Assembly (NCBI RefSeq): GCF_008389435.1
Contig: NZ_VUYS01000005.1
Span: forward strand, 62,001 to 126,000
DNA: 64,000 bases
Reading direction: 5' to 3'
Source: Candidatus Nitrosocosmicus agrestis
GTDB lineage: Archaea; Thermoproteota; Nitrososphaeria; Nitrososphaerales; Nitrososphaeraceae
Positions 49,371-58,625 of the stretch are shown here, piece by piece. Each line of letters opens with the position of its first letter. The first letter of the stretch is position 1. The notes under the pieces were generated by a model that saw nothing but the letters and a program-made list of their open reading frames with translations, was not told the origin of the DNA and ran no database searches. The translations under genes were made by a program, and so were the position numbers.

Positions 49371-50471
49371 ATGACAAAATTTAACAAATCCTCAATTCTA
49401 TATCTATTCTTAATATTTGCACCAATTTCTTTTTTTCTGGATCAATTTAGGTCAGATTCTACTCTACTTTTCTTAGTGTCCATAATTTCGCTGATTCCTT
49501 TGGCAAAGCTAATAGGAGATTCCACAGAACATTTAGCTTCTCATTATGGATCTACAGTAGGATCTCTTCTAAATGTAACTTTTGGGAATGCAGCGGAGAT
49601 TATTATAGGTACTATAGCCATAAGTGCAGGTTTAATAGATCTTGTAAAAGCTTCTATCATAGGTGCTATTTTGGGAAATATCATGCTTATATTTGGTTTG
49701 AGCATGATAGTAGGCGGACTCCGTCATAAAGAACAATCTTTTAATCGGGAAAATGCTGGCCTACAGTCCTCAATGATATTTCTATCTATCATTGGCTTGG
49801 CGATACCAACTTTGTTGGCAATAACTGTATTTCAATCAGATTCGGTTAATGGAGAAACAAAAATTCAACTTCTTAGTGACTCGGTTGCTATTATTTTAAT
49901 ATTTGTTTATGCAGCTGCTATAATTTTTACATTTGTCACACACAGGTATCTATTTACATACACCGCACATTCAAATGAAAATAATACTTCAACTAGTATG
50001 GAAATAAAACATTGGACAAAAAGAAAATCATTCTTGATACTTGGACTTAGTATGCTTGGTGTAGTCGTAGTAAGTGAAATTCTTGTTGGCTCGGTAGAAG
50101 AAACAGGCAAGAATGTGGGTTTTGGTGAAATGTTTGTTGGTGCCATTATCGTCGGTATTGTAGGTAATGCGGCTGAACATAGTAGTGCGATTCTTTTGGC
50201 CAGAAAGGGAAAAATTGATTTATCTATTGGTATTGCTGCTGGGTCAGGTACTCAAATCGCCCTTTTTGTGGTCCCGATCCTAGTTTTTGCAGGAATAGCT
50301 CTAGATCAGCCTTTCACACTAGAATTTACATTATATGAATTGGTAACTCTTTTCTTGGCAGCAATTATACTTAATTTAATAGCGCATGACGGAAAAAGCA
50401 ATTGGTTTGAAGGAGTAATGCTTACTGCAGTATACATAGTAATTGCACTAGGATTCTATTTTCTCGGATAA
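49371..50471 (+). CDS. Calcium/proton antiporter (CaCA family, CAX/ChaA type)
   Basis: The 366 aa protein has about 11 TM segments and both alpha repeats: LIGDSTEHLASHYGSTVGSL, LNVTFGNAAEIIIGTIAIS in the first half and AIIVGIVGNAAEHSSAILLA, then SIGIAAGSGTQIALFVVPIL in the second, with the GNAAE signatures. It exports Ca2+ (or Mn2+) in exchange for protons. Single gene, ATG 49371, normal length. Confidence 0.95.
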   Translation: MTKFNKSSILYLFLIFAPISFFLDQFRSDSTLLFLVSIISLIPLAKLIGDSTEHLASHYGSTVGSLLNVTFGNAAEIIIGTIAISAGLIDLVKASIIGAILGNIMLIFGLSMIVGGLRHKEQSFNRENAGLQSSMIFLSIIGLAIPTLLAITVFQSDSVNGETKIQLLSDSVAIILIFVYAAAIIFTFVTHRYLFTYTAHSNENNTSTSMEIKHWTKRKSFLILGLSMLGVVVVSEILVGSVEETGKNVGFGEMFVGAIIVGIVGNAAEHSSAILLARKGKIDLSIGIAAGSGTQIALFVVPILVFAGIALDQPFTLEFTLYELVTLFLAAIILNLIAHDGKSNWFEGVMLTAVYIVIALGFYFLG

Positions 50472-50584
50472 TCTTTCTAATTTTTCTATATGGTGATGAT
50501 ATTTACACTTTATTATTCAAAGTAAAAATATTGCAAAAGAGGTAAAATAATTAAGATTAAATATTTTTATGTGCATAATTAAAT

Positions 50585-50734
50585 ATGTGGGGAATTACTA
50601 TGCTGTTAATGCGCCTCGCAGATTACATTCAACAACGCAAGGATAAAAAGACTTGTATGTTTTGTAATTATGCTGCCCAAAGTGAGAAAGAACTAGATAA
50701 ACATATCCATAATTTACACCGGGAACAAATATGA
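50585..50734 (+). CDS. 49 aa C2H2 zinc-finger protein
   Basis: ATG 50585 to TGA 50732-50734 gives a protein with C24-x2-C27-x12-H40-x4-H45 (TCMFCNYAAQSEKELDKHIH, then NLH), a classical C2H2 finger with the expected aromatic and Leu core positions. The N-terminal 20 residues are hydrophobic or basic. It lies 113 bases after the antiporter gene on the same strand. C2H2 mini-proteins of archaea bind DNA or proteins; this one has no assigned role. Confidence 0.75.
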   Translation: MWGITMLLMRLADYIQQRKDKKTCMFCNYAAQSEKELDKHIHNLHREQI

Positions 50735-50979
50735 TGCTTAAACATTTCAAAAAATATTGTAAAAACATAGCATGATATTACAAATCAGTTATGGATTAAT
50801 AGGCTTAAGATTTCCCTCGAAAATAATCTCGTAAATCTACTTTCGACCGAAATTTTATCTTTATTTCGTACTATTTAGTAAAACCTGTTTTTTTGTCTGT
50901 AAAATATACTCGATTAAGGTATATATGCAAAAGTGGACTTGCAATTAGATCTAACAAACCTGACACGGAAACAATGATC

Positions 50980-51303
50980 TCATTGTTGAATGTCTTGGTA
51001 CTCCTTCCTATTGATATGAAAATAACTTGTATAGCAAAATCTTAGAACTACCGAATCTTCATGATAGATCGAAATCACTTTGTCCGATTCACTACAGTCT
51101 ATACGATAGTGTCGAAATTGCAATTCAGAGCGAGTAAATACAATATGGTGATCACTTGAATTTGGATCCGTATTGGTATTAATAGGTTGTAACTTGATAA
51201 TCTGTCCCTTCACATCTATTACCAATTCGTGAGTATTATTCGCATATTGGAAATAATTAAAAGGTATATGATTGTCTGAAAATTCTCCTATTGTATATGC
51301 CAT
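50980..51303 (-). CDS. Hypothetical protein
   Basis: The 107 aa protein with beta-rich pattern (YFQYANNTHELVIDVKGQII, VFTRSELQFRHYRIDCSESD, HEDSVVLRFCYTSYFH) is clearly coding by composition. Family unknown. Single gene. Confidence 0.5.
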   Translation of the reverse strand: MAYTIGEFSDNHIPFNYFQYANNTHELVIDVKGQIIKLQPINTNTDPNSSDHHIVFTRSELQFRHYRIDCSESDKVISIYHEDSVVLRFCYTSYFHINRKEYQDIQQ

Positions 51304-51854
51304 AATAGTAAAGCGATCAACAAATATTAAATATAGTATAGACTTGATCTTTTAATTATTATTTATTATGGATTTATTTAAAATTGTATACATAGCGACT
51401 TCAAATCCTAAATAAGGGACATATATTCAAAATCAAAAGAATATGGTAGTCTATTACTCTTCTCTGTCGTCACAAATTTCGAATTATTGAAAACAACGAA
51501 ATAGATTTCTCTTGTTCTTTCAAATCTTTATCTGCATCAGAAGTATTTAGGGCAATTTGGCATGACAAAATTGTAATATTGACATAGATATATTTCTGGC
51601 AATTAATTTATCTTGACAATATCACTAGTAGTAAATACCAAAGATCTCTATCCATGAAGATAATCGATAATTGAGATTTTGTTTGATTGTGTAATCGTGA
51701 TAGTTCTCCTTTGAACCTGCAATTTACAGGATGTTATTACTATTATTGTTTTTTTATTGTTAGTTCTATTACTTTCATTAAATAGAAATGAATCTTTAAT
51801 GCTATAATAATTATATTCGCATCTAACTGCCACTATATACGTTATCGTATTATT
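51304..51854. other. Intergenic, AT-rich
   Basis: Nothing was recognised. Confidence 0.45.
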
Positions 51855-52157
51855 TTATGTTTTATATTCTTGGAGTTTGTCGGGATTTGGTTCATATCCA
51901 TTACAACATCCGTGAGGAGCGATTAGTTTTGATACTTGGCCAAATACATCTGGACCTTCATCAGATACTATCATACATCTTCCTCCCATTGAGTCAATCC
52001 AGTAAATACAATTGTAGCAAAAATAACCTGTATGCAGATTAGAATCCTTGAACTCTTCTCTTTCCATATAGCCTGATTGCAACTTTGATTGCTTTTGAAA
52101 TTTGGTGATATTTCCTACCACATCTGCGGCCTTTTCAATAATATTTTTGTCAGACAT
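51855..52157 (-). CDS. Four-cysteine HiPIP-like protein, paralogue 2
   Basis: The 100 aa protein: helical N-terminus, then YMEREEFKDSNLHTGYFCYN, CIYWIDSMGGRCMIVSDEGP and SKLIAPHGCCNGYEP. Cys at 47, 50, 61 and 84/85 with the C-x2-C...C...G-x-C order recall high-potential iron-sulfur proteins, which hold a 4Fe-4S cluster with C-x2-C...C...GWC. The long third spacer (22-23) is unlike textbook HiPIP, so a zinc site is the alternative. It starts six bases after its tandem paralogue's stop. Confidence 0.75.
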   Translation of the reverse strand: MSDKNIIEKAADVVGNITKFQKQSKLQSGYMEREEFKDSNLHTGYFCYNCIYWIDSMGGRCMIVSDEGPDVFGQVSKLIAPHGCCNGYEPNPDKLQEYKT

Positions 52158-52163
52158 TTTGTT

Positions 52164-52448
52164 TCACTTTATTTCATCGTTGTTGGGTGTCCAAAGCGAA
52201 CATATACCATGTGGTGCTATTTCATTGGATATATTTCCATGTAAATCTTGTCCTTCATCAGTAACAATTGCACAGTGATTAGGCTTTATAAAATAGATAC
52301 AATTATAACAAAAATACCCTGTATGGTGATCAGATTTTCTAAAAGCACTTAATTCTAGATATCCTGCAATACTTTTGGTCAGCTTGTTAATTTGCATGGC
52401 CTCTCGCGGTATCTTTTGCGTAGAAGCAAAATTAGAGGTTATACTCAT
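52164..52448 (-). CDS. Four-cysteine HiPIP-like protein, paralogue 1
   Basis: The 94 aa protein with the same core: YLELSAFRKSDHHTGYFCYN, CIYFIKPNHCAIVTDEGQDL, NISNEIAPHGICSLWTPN. Cys 47, 50, 59 and 83, spacing C-x2-C-x8-C-x23-C, with G-x-C-x2-W at the end as in HiPIP. No signal peptide, so cytoplasmic. Shared blocks with paralogue 2 (HTGYFCYNCIY, IAPHG) show a tandem duplication; the two are one transcript. Confidence 0.75.
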   Translation of the reverse strand: MSITSNFASTQKIPREAMQINKLTKSIAGYLELSAFRKSDHHTGYFCYNCIYFIKPNHCAIVTDEGQDLHGNISNEIAPHGICSLWTPNNDEIK

Positions 52449-53240
52449 GCATGGTCATATAGAACATATTATAAAAGGATAAAAACCTTTAAAATCTGAA
52501 TTTCGTTACCATTTTTATTTTCCATTCTTTATACAAAGATAAAACCAGGTACTTGTTCAGTGTTATGAAATGTAAGACTTTGTAGGAAGAAATAGATTAC
52601 TTTTGAAAAACAATATACAAATGTTCATTTTACCTAATTTTTTGATAAATAAAGTCATTTGTGGGTGAAATTAGACAACAAATTTCATATATCTGTTAAG
52701 GGTTATAATCAAAATAATATAAGTATGAGAAAAAGATCTATGAATATGCAAAATCGAATCACTAATATACTAACAGGGAGCCAATTTCAAGGGCAATTAA
52801 AAACTGATACCCTAATGGCAATTTGGATTCAATATCTCATTTAGTATTTTTTTCTATGATTATCAAAATCACGATTGTATTTCGTAAAATTGCGGCCCAG
52901 GGATGCTCTTTTAGATGTGTTTGAAAAATTGACATTAATCATCTATTGAGATGTTTTATCTCGCTAAACCGATTGTACTATACAAGCAAAAAAATTCTAT
53001 TGTTTATTATTATATCAAACCAATCTATATTCCCTTCTCACGCCATTAGGAAATAAACTGTTGGTAATTAAAGTAATTGCTTCTTATTTGACCTTATGCA
53101 GAATCCAGGTGTTACTCTCGTATCAAAAAAAATTTAATTCCCAATTTGAAATAGGAATTATTAGATGATACATAAGTTTAATCATGCGTGTATTGATATA
53201 CCCGTTAAATAAGATCATGAACAACAAAATTTGATTAAAT
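52449..53240. other. Intergenic between divergent genes
   Basis: About 790 bases without a supported gene; a 61-codon plus-strand frame at 52659 is not convincing. Confidence 0.4.
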
Positions 53241-53510
53241 TTGAAGAAATCTCTAGTCATTGCAACATTTGCACTGTCATTTATCTTGACAGCCACTTTA
53301 GTGAGCAAAACATTGGATCAGACTGTATTGGCCCAAGATTTATCCACTCTTAAGGACGAGGCAACAAAGTTATTGAGTGGAAATGATAACAGTCAAGGAA
53401 CAGGTAACAATCTATCATCATCATCATCATCAGGAAATGATAATTCTACTTCTAGCGGATCATCTTTAAAAGATAAAGCTACTGGTGTAATCGGGGGATT
53501 GTTGAAATAA
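53241..53510 (+). CDS. Small secreted Ser/Asn-rich protein
   Basis: The 89 aa protein (TTG start) has a signal peptide (SLVIATFALSFILTATLVS ending VLAQ), a helix LSTLKDEATKLLSG, a Ser/Asn/Gly linker with a run of six Ser from TCA triplets, and a second copy of the helix (SSLKDKATGVIGGLLK). So it is an internal duplication of a short amphipathic helix with a flexible linker. Role unknown. Confidence 0.65.
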   Translation: MKKSLVIATFALSFILTATLVSKTLDQTVLAQDLSTLKDEATKLLSGNDNSQGTGNNLSSSSSSGNDNSTSSGSSLKDKATGVIGGLLK

Positions 53511-53670
53511 GTTATATACTCAATAATTATAATAAAAAATTCAATTTTTTTTAATATAAATGGTAACAATTGGTCGCGAATACAAATGTGTTAATAATAA
53601 TTTCTAATAGCCTATTTTAAGCTAAATTTGGTGTCGTTTTGAGTATTGTTGTTAAAATAAACATGGATTA

Positions 53671-53799
53671 TTAATAAGCATATGCTCCGTCAGCAGGTCT
53701 ACATTGATTACATAAAGTAATATTTTCACCTCTATTGTCCTTCTTAATAGTCATCACTTCTACATTTTCCATTCCACATTCATCACATTTACCCCTCAT
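53671..53799 (-). CDS. 42 aa zinc-ribbon mini-protein
   Basis: ATG 53799 to TAA 53671-53673 gives KCDECGMENVEVMTIKKDNR, then GENITLCNQCRPADGAYAY. The pairs CDEC and CNQC, 22 residues apart, form a complete zinc ribbon. Start context and length are self-consistent. It lies 103 bases downstream of the CHRD gene on the same strand, possibly its co-transcribed partner. Confidence 0.7.
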   Translation of the reverse strand: MRGKCDECGMENVEVMTIKKDNRGENITLCNQCRPADGAYAY

Positions 53800-53902
53800 A
53801 TTGATTCATATGCATGAAACTTTAAATGAGTGATCTTTATTATGCAGAATCTCAATTCATCTCGAAATTTCATTAAAAAAAAGTTTTTAACATCTCTTTG
53901 TA

Positions 53903-54409
53903 TTATGGCATGTCTACCAACTGTCCTCGTATTTCACCTTTGGGATTTTGTTCGGTGTGAACATTTACATACATGCTACCGTTCTCCATCGCTGCTATAA
54001 AATCAGGTATTGTTTTTCCCTTCATAGGCCCTTCCAGATTTGTAGCATTAATTATACCTTTTTGCAGGAACTCCTTCTGTGGGGAACTAGAGTTAAACAG
54101 AGTTACCACGACTGGACCATTCTGACCTTGAGCTCCGCTATGGATGTGACTTTGGGTAGCATTTTGAATTGCTGTGACATTTAGGAAATAGTGAATTGTT
54201 TGATTCAGGGGCAAATCTTGGACAAATATGGCTTGGCCTATTGCTTGTGTGTCAACCGGAGGTACCTCTTCTTTACCAGTCATATTGGCGACAAACTCAT
54301 GGTTAGCGTAAACGTCTTGTGCATTTAAACTTGAAGTTGTTGCAACTCCAGCAATAGTTGTTGCATTAGACAACATGATAAATGTCAAAATATGGTTGTT
54401 GATTTTCAT
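53903..54409 (-). CDS. Secreted CHRD-domain protein
   Basis: The 168 aa protein has a signal peptide (HILTFIMLSNATTIAGVATT) and a CHRD domain: NMTGKEEVPPVDTQAIGQAI, SHIHSGAQGQNGPVVVTLFN, and MYVNVHTEQNPKGEIRGQLV. The GQNGP and QNPxGEIRGQ blocks match the paralogue at 35025, which in addition carries a linker. Possible metal-binding extracellular protein. Start ATG 54409. Confidence 0.92.
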   Translation of the reverse strand: MKINNHILTFIMLSNATTIAGVATTSSLNAQDVYANHEFVANMTGKEEVPPVDTQAIGQAIFVQDLPLNQTIHYFLNVTAIQNATQSHIHSGAQGQNGPVVVTLFNSSSPQKEFLQKGIINATNLEGPMKGKTIPDFIAAMENGSMYVNVHTEQNPKGEIRGQLVDMP

Positions 54410-54685
54410 TGCTAAAAAAAGATAGTTCTAGTATATAATGTGTTTGTTAATTGAATATTAATCCAAATAAAATAACGGTACAATGAAATAATTAATTATC
54501 ATTATTACGTAATCTTGTCTTGTCGATATGCGAAATAGTGCAGTTGAGATATTTATATATACTAATTTCCACAAGCAAGTTACTTACTCTTTCTGGTTAT
54601 TGAATGCCTGTTATCTAAAGATCTTAGGATCTAAAAGCTATAATCGTACCAAAATAGACATTTAATTCTAATAAATATGCTTTAT

Positions 54686-54895
54686 TTATGTGGCGTCTTG
54701 CTTTCTAAAAGTTTCATCATATCTATATAAGAAATTTCCACATATTTTTAAGCAGGAGACAACCCCTAGAGATATATGATCTACCTCACTGTCACAGGTA
54801 AAGGTAATTATGATTTTGTCCGATACCTGATCTTGATACACTGTCCTTAAAACAGGTTTTATCTTGATATCTGGGATTTTTTCTATGGAATAATT
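54686..54895 (-). pseudogene. Gene remnant, C-terminal 69 codons
   Basis: A frame without a start codon reads IEKIPDIKIKPVLRTVYQDQ, KIIITFTCDSEVDHISLGVV, SCLKICGNFLYRYDETFRKQ, ending at TAA 54686-54688. Composition is strongly coding. TGA precedes it at 54896, so the N-terminal part has been lost or shifted. Family not recognised. Confidence 0.5.
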
Positions 54896-55300
54896 TCATT
54901 GAAAGTTATAACTTTTAAAACCTATGCCCAGGTAATGGTGGGAGCATAAAAGAAGTAGGGCTCCTGGATATAGTGGTCATAGTTGCATCCAGCTCTTCTA
55001 TTTTAAATTCATATATTGTATGCTTTCAAACACTGTCTCAATTTTATCCGATTAATCTATGATAAGAGATTAAAATGTATCCTCTTAAAATGTTTCTATT
55101 TACAAATAAAATCGAATTATATTCTAATCATTTACCATAATTGTAACTCATTAAAATCTGTTTAAAACTATATTTTTATATTGTTCGAATATCATATAAC
55201 AAAATCGTTAGTAATAATTATTATCGTTTGTGAACAAATCATCCTCTACATCTCAATTAGTCACAAAATAGAAAAATAAGTTTTCGTATGCTATATAGGT

Positions 55301-55330
55301 CATATTATATTATATCATATTATATTATAT
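55301..55330. repeat. Two perfect copies of a 15-base AT repeat
   Basis: CATATTATATTATAT is repeated exactly at 55301-55315 and 55316-55330, 27 bases upstream of the small HTH gene. It supplies two overlapping TATA-like elements and may be its promoter. Confidence 0.6.
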
Positions 55331-55356
55331 GCCAAATCCTGTTATAATACACTATA

Positions 55357-55521
55357 TTGCTTCAGGACAGATCATTCGAAAAGAAAAAACAAATTATTTT
55401 GAGGTTTATCAAAAAACACGGAAAAGTTGATCATTCATTCATTTTGAATGAAGTTAATATTGATTATGACACATTGATGAAGATTATCGCTGATTTACGT
55501 AATGAAGGTCGATTGGATTAA
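55357..55521 (+). CDS. 54 aa helix-turn-helix-like protein
   Basis: TTG 55357 to TAA 55519-55521 reads RSFEKKKQIILRFIKKHGKV, DHSFILNEVNIDYDTLMKII, ADLRNEGRLD. The pattern of three helices (..il.~i.~.g.v...~i...~.i~~~~l..ii..L...G.l~) is that of a minimal winged helix without its wing. It follows the 15-base AT repeats. A 33-codon frame overlaps in another phase. Weak start. Confidence 0.5.
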   Translation: MLQDRSFEKKKQIILRFIKKHGKVDHSFILNEVNIDYDTLMKIIADLRNEGRLD

Positions 55522-56315
55522 TATAAGAAACATGGAATTTAGAATTTTACTGAACAATAAAACTTGAAATTATCGGTAATGAAATAATAATTATGTCTTG
55601 GAAACATGATGACATTAATGTTGATCAATCTGAGTGTAATCTTTCTTTGTAATGAACTCTATGCTCACTACGAATTTCATAATATATTATGCTGCCTTTA
55701 AATTAAGATTCAAAATAGAGTTTGGCTCTGCTTCATACTTCAAATTAATAGTTGTTAGGCAGCTGTTTAGAAATTATTACTACAGATCATTGATATAAAG
55801 TTACCAAATTCTGGAAGGTGATTAATCAAAGTTTAATATCGTATTTAATGCTTTTTGATTTTGGTCGAGTTAAATCAAAGCCAAAGAGGCATTTTCAAAA
55901 TTAAGTATAAATCTTCAAATTAAGATTTATAGACCAATATGTGACAAATACAAAACTAATTTGCATCTTAGAATTTGTCTAAATCTTGATTTAATTTTTA
56001 CTTTAATTTGGGATCTGTAGAAGATGTATATGTTCAATACTATTAGCAAATCTTTTAAAATAAATTCTTGTGGGAATGCGAATGTCCGAGCACACTTTCG
56101 TCTTTGAATTGAAGTGATCATGTTCAAATTGTGGGTAAATGGGTTCAAGTTGTGGGATATCCAAAACCAGATAATGCCCATGAAATAAGGTCCTCCCAAC
56201 AGAAAATAATAGAGATTCTTCCCAAAAGATAAATGTGTGAACTTTTTTGTAAAGTATATTACAAACTATTTTTATTTCCACATTTGATTATAGGGAGCAG
56301 ATTAATCCCATGAAT
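55522..56315. other. Intergenic, AT-rich
   Basis: Two overlapping minus-strand frames of about 90 codons exist at 55927-56281, but their composition gives no preference and neither has a family; none is called. Confidence 0.4.
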
Positions 56316-58544
56316 TTATTTAGGGGTGTATCTTCCGAGTAGTAGTGAATTTGTAACCACTGTTACAGAGCTCATTGCCATTGCTATACCTGCAAGGATT
56401 GGTAACCATCCAAATACTGAAAGTCCAAAAATAGGAACAAGCGCACCGGCTGCTACCGGGATTAATCCAGTATTATAAGCAAAAGCCCAAAACAAATTCT
56501 GTTTTATCTTTGAAACTGTTTTCTTTCCTAATTCCAGGGCAGTTATTACGTCTCGTAAATCATTCTTGATCAAGATTATGCCACCCGTTTCTTTGGCAAC
56601 GTCTGTTCCAGAACCAATTGCAATTCCCAAATCTGCTCTAGCCAAAGCGGGTGCATCATTTATTCCATCACCGACCATTGCCACAATCCTGTTTTGTTTT
56701 ACCTTTAAATCAGATATAGTTTCTTCTTTTTGATGTGGTAATACCTGTGCTATTACCCTGTCAATACCAATTTTGGAAGCAACAGTCTTCGCAGTCCTCT
56801 CATTATCTCCCGTGAGCATTATTGGTTCGATACTTTGACTTTTTAATTTCTCAATGACTTCTTTTGCTCCTTCTTTAATTGTATCAGCTATTCCAATTAT
56901 TCCCGATAATCTATTATTTATCGAAACAATGACGGCAGTTTTACCCTCGTACTCCAATTGGGAAAGCCTTGAATCTATGGAAACATCAATTGGAATATTG
57001 TTTTCATGCATCATTTTTCTATTTCCTATTATTATCCTTTGGTTGGAGTATGTAGCCTGAAGACCATATCCTGCTACGGTTTCAAATGATTCGGGTGGGA
57101 CTACTTTGACTCCTTCTTCTTTTGCCTTGGATAGGATAGCTTGTGCCAATGGATGTTCGGATGCAGATTCTGCCACTGCTACTAAACTTAGTAATTCAAG
57201 TTTATCCATTTGATCAAATGATATGATATCTGTAACAGAAGGTCTTCCTTCCGTTAATGTTCCTGTCTTGTCAAATACTATGGTATTAACTTTTCCTGCT
57301 ATTTCTATATGTTCACCACCCTTGTACAAAATGCCATTTTCAGCACCTTTGCCCGACCCCATCATAAGAGCAGCTGGCGTGGCCAACCCCAAAGCACAGG
57401 GACATGCAATTATCATTACAGATACGAATGCCAATATGGAGTAGGTTAATCCTGCATTACCTACAAAATACCATCCAAGAAACACCCCGATTGCTATAAT
57501 TATTATTGCAGGGACAAAATATTTGGCGACCTGGTCAACCATTTTTTCCAGTTTTGCTTTTCCAGTTTTGGCTTCTTCCACTAGAGTGATTATCTGTGAA
57601 AGAACTGTATCTTGACCAACCTTGGATGCCGTTACTTTCAATAAACCATTCTTATTGATAGTTGCCCCAATAACTTGATCGCCCTTGACTTTATCCACGG
57701 GAATACTTTCCCCTGTAATCGCAGATTCGTCCACCGAAGAAAAGCCATCTACTACAATACCGTCAGTAGGAACCCTTTCGCCAGGTTTTATGATCATTAT
57801 ATCTCCTTCAATTACCTCTTCGATTGGAATTTCTATTTCCTTAAATTCCTTTGTTACTAATTTTAATCGAGAGTCATCCAGAGCAATATTATTGTTATTC
57901 CTGGTACTTTCAAAGTCATTAGTATTTTTGTTCGAATTGTTTTTCTCCCTTATTTCAGGTCTTAATACACGAGCAGTTCGTGGCTTTAGGTCTAGGAGCT
58001 TCCTAACCGCATCAGACGCTTTTTCTTTTGTCTTTGTTTCAAGTAACCTTCCTATCAAAATAAGGGTAATAATGATGGCTGCAGTTTCAAAGTATACTGT
58101 GGTAAATGGAAAATATCCTGGAATTATTGTAACTATCGCGCTGTAGACATAGGCAGCGGTTGTACCTATGGCTATAAGGGTATCCATATTAGATGCCCTA
58201 GCTTTAATGCCATCCAAGAATCCTCTGTAAAAACGCCATCCAATCCAAAATTGGATTGGCGTTGCCAAGGCCAATAGTAGATAGTTAGTATAGTGCATCA
58301 TATCCATAGGGAACATATGACCAAGTTGTGGAATCATGTGTGGTAAACTAAGAAAAACTATTGGTATAGTAAGAGCGATGCTTATCGTAACGTGGATCTT
58401 TAATTTTCTCAAAGCCTTCTCTGGCTCAAGAAATTCATTAAGACATTGGGAAGCACAAAAATAGTAAGTAATTCCGTCTTTTGTATGATGAATTGAATTT
58501 TCCTCTTCATCTACAAACATGCCGCATATAGGATCTTTTGCCAT
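56316..58544 (-). CDS. copA: Copper-type P1B ATPase with N-terminal YHS domain
   Basis: The 742 aa protein begins with a YHS metal-binding domain (DPICGM at 4-9, YYFCASQC at 27-34). It has eight TM segments, actuator motif TGES at 277-280, CPC at 381-383 in the metal path, phosphorylation site DKTGT at 425-429, SEHP near 466 and VGDGINDAP near 624. CPC and YHS point to Cu+ (or Ag+) export. An Asn-rich insert (about 201-222) in the actuator region is unusual. It is divergent from the Lrp-TRASH regulator with an 81-base shared promoter containing the palindrome at 58583. TATA at 58565-58576. Confidence 0.95.
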   Translation of the reverse strand: MAKDPICGMFVDEEENSIHHTKDGITYYFCASQCLNEFLEPEKALRKLKIHVTISIALTIPIVFLSLPHMIPQLGHMFPMDMMHYTNYLLLALATPIQFWIGWRFYRGFLDGIKARASNMDTLIAIGTTAAYVYSAIVTIIPGYFPFTTVYFETAAIIITLILIGRLLETKTKEKASDAVRKLLDLKPRTARVLRPEIREKNNSNKNTNDFESTRNNNNIALDDSRLKLVTKEFKEIEIPIEEVIEGDIMIIKPGERVPTDGIVVDGFSSVDESAITGESIPVDKVKGDQVIGATINKNGLLKVTASKVGQDTVLSQIITLVEEAKTGKAKLEKMVDQVAKYFVPAIIIIAIGVFLGWYFVGNAGLTYSILAFVSVMIIACPCALGLATPAALMMGSGKGAENGILYKGGEHIEIAGKVNTIVFDKTGTLTEGRPSVTDIISFDQMDKLELLSLVAVAESASEHPLAQAILSKAKEEGVKVVPPESFETVAGYGLQATYSNQRIIIGNRKMMHENNIPIDVSIDSRLSQLEYEGKTAVIVSINNRLSGIIGIADTIKEGAKEVIEKLKSQSIEPIMLTGDNERTAKTVASKIGIDRVIAQVLPHQKEETISDLKVKQNRIVAMVGDGINDAPALARADLGIAIGSGTDVAKETGGIILIKNDLRDVITALELGKKTVSKIKQNLFWAFAYNTGLIPVAAGALVPIFGLSVFGWLPILAGIAMAMSSVTVVTNSLLLGRYTPK

Positions 58545-58582
58545 GCCAGTAATAACAATAAATGCATATATAATAACTAGAC

Positions 58583-58596
58583 TTTACAAATGTAAA
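58583..58596. promoter_or_regulatory. Palindromic operator candidate between copA and its regulator
   Basis: TTTACAAATGTAAA is a 14-base near-perfect palindrome (TTTACA-AA-TGTAAA). It lies between the TATA-like boxes of copA (58565-58576, read backwards) and of the regulator gene (about 58599-58608). The same 17 bases ACTTTACAAATGTAAAA occur again at 59383-59399. Confidence 0.7.
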
Positions 58597-58625
58597 ATAT
58601 TATATAATTATTATTTTATTATAAA

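Noticed and set aside
52659-52844. 61-codon plus-strand frame
   Set aside because: Met-rich because of ATG-dense DNA; no domain.
55927-56281. Overlapping minus-strand frames of 90 and 92 codons below copA
   Set aside because: They overlap in different phases and neither has a family; at most one could be real and there is no basis to choose.
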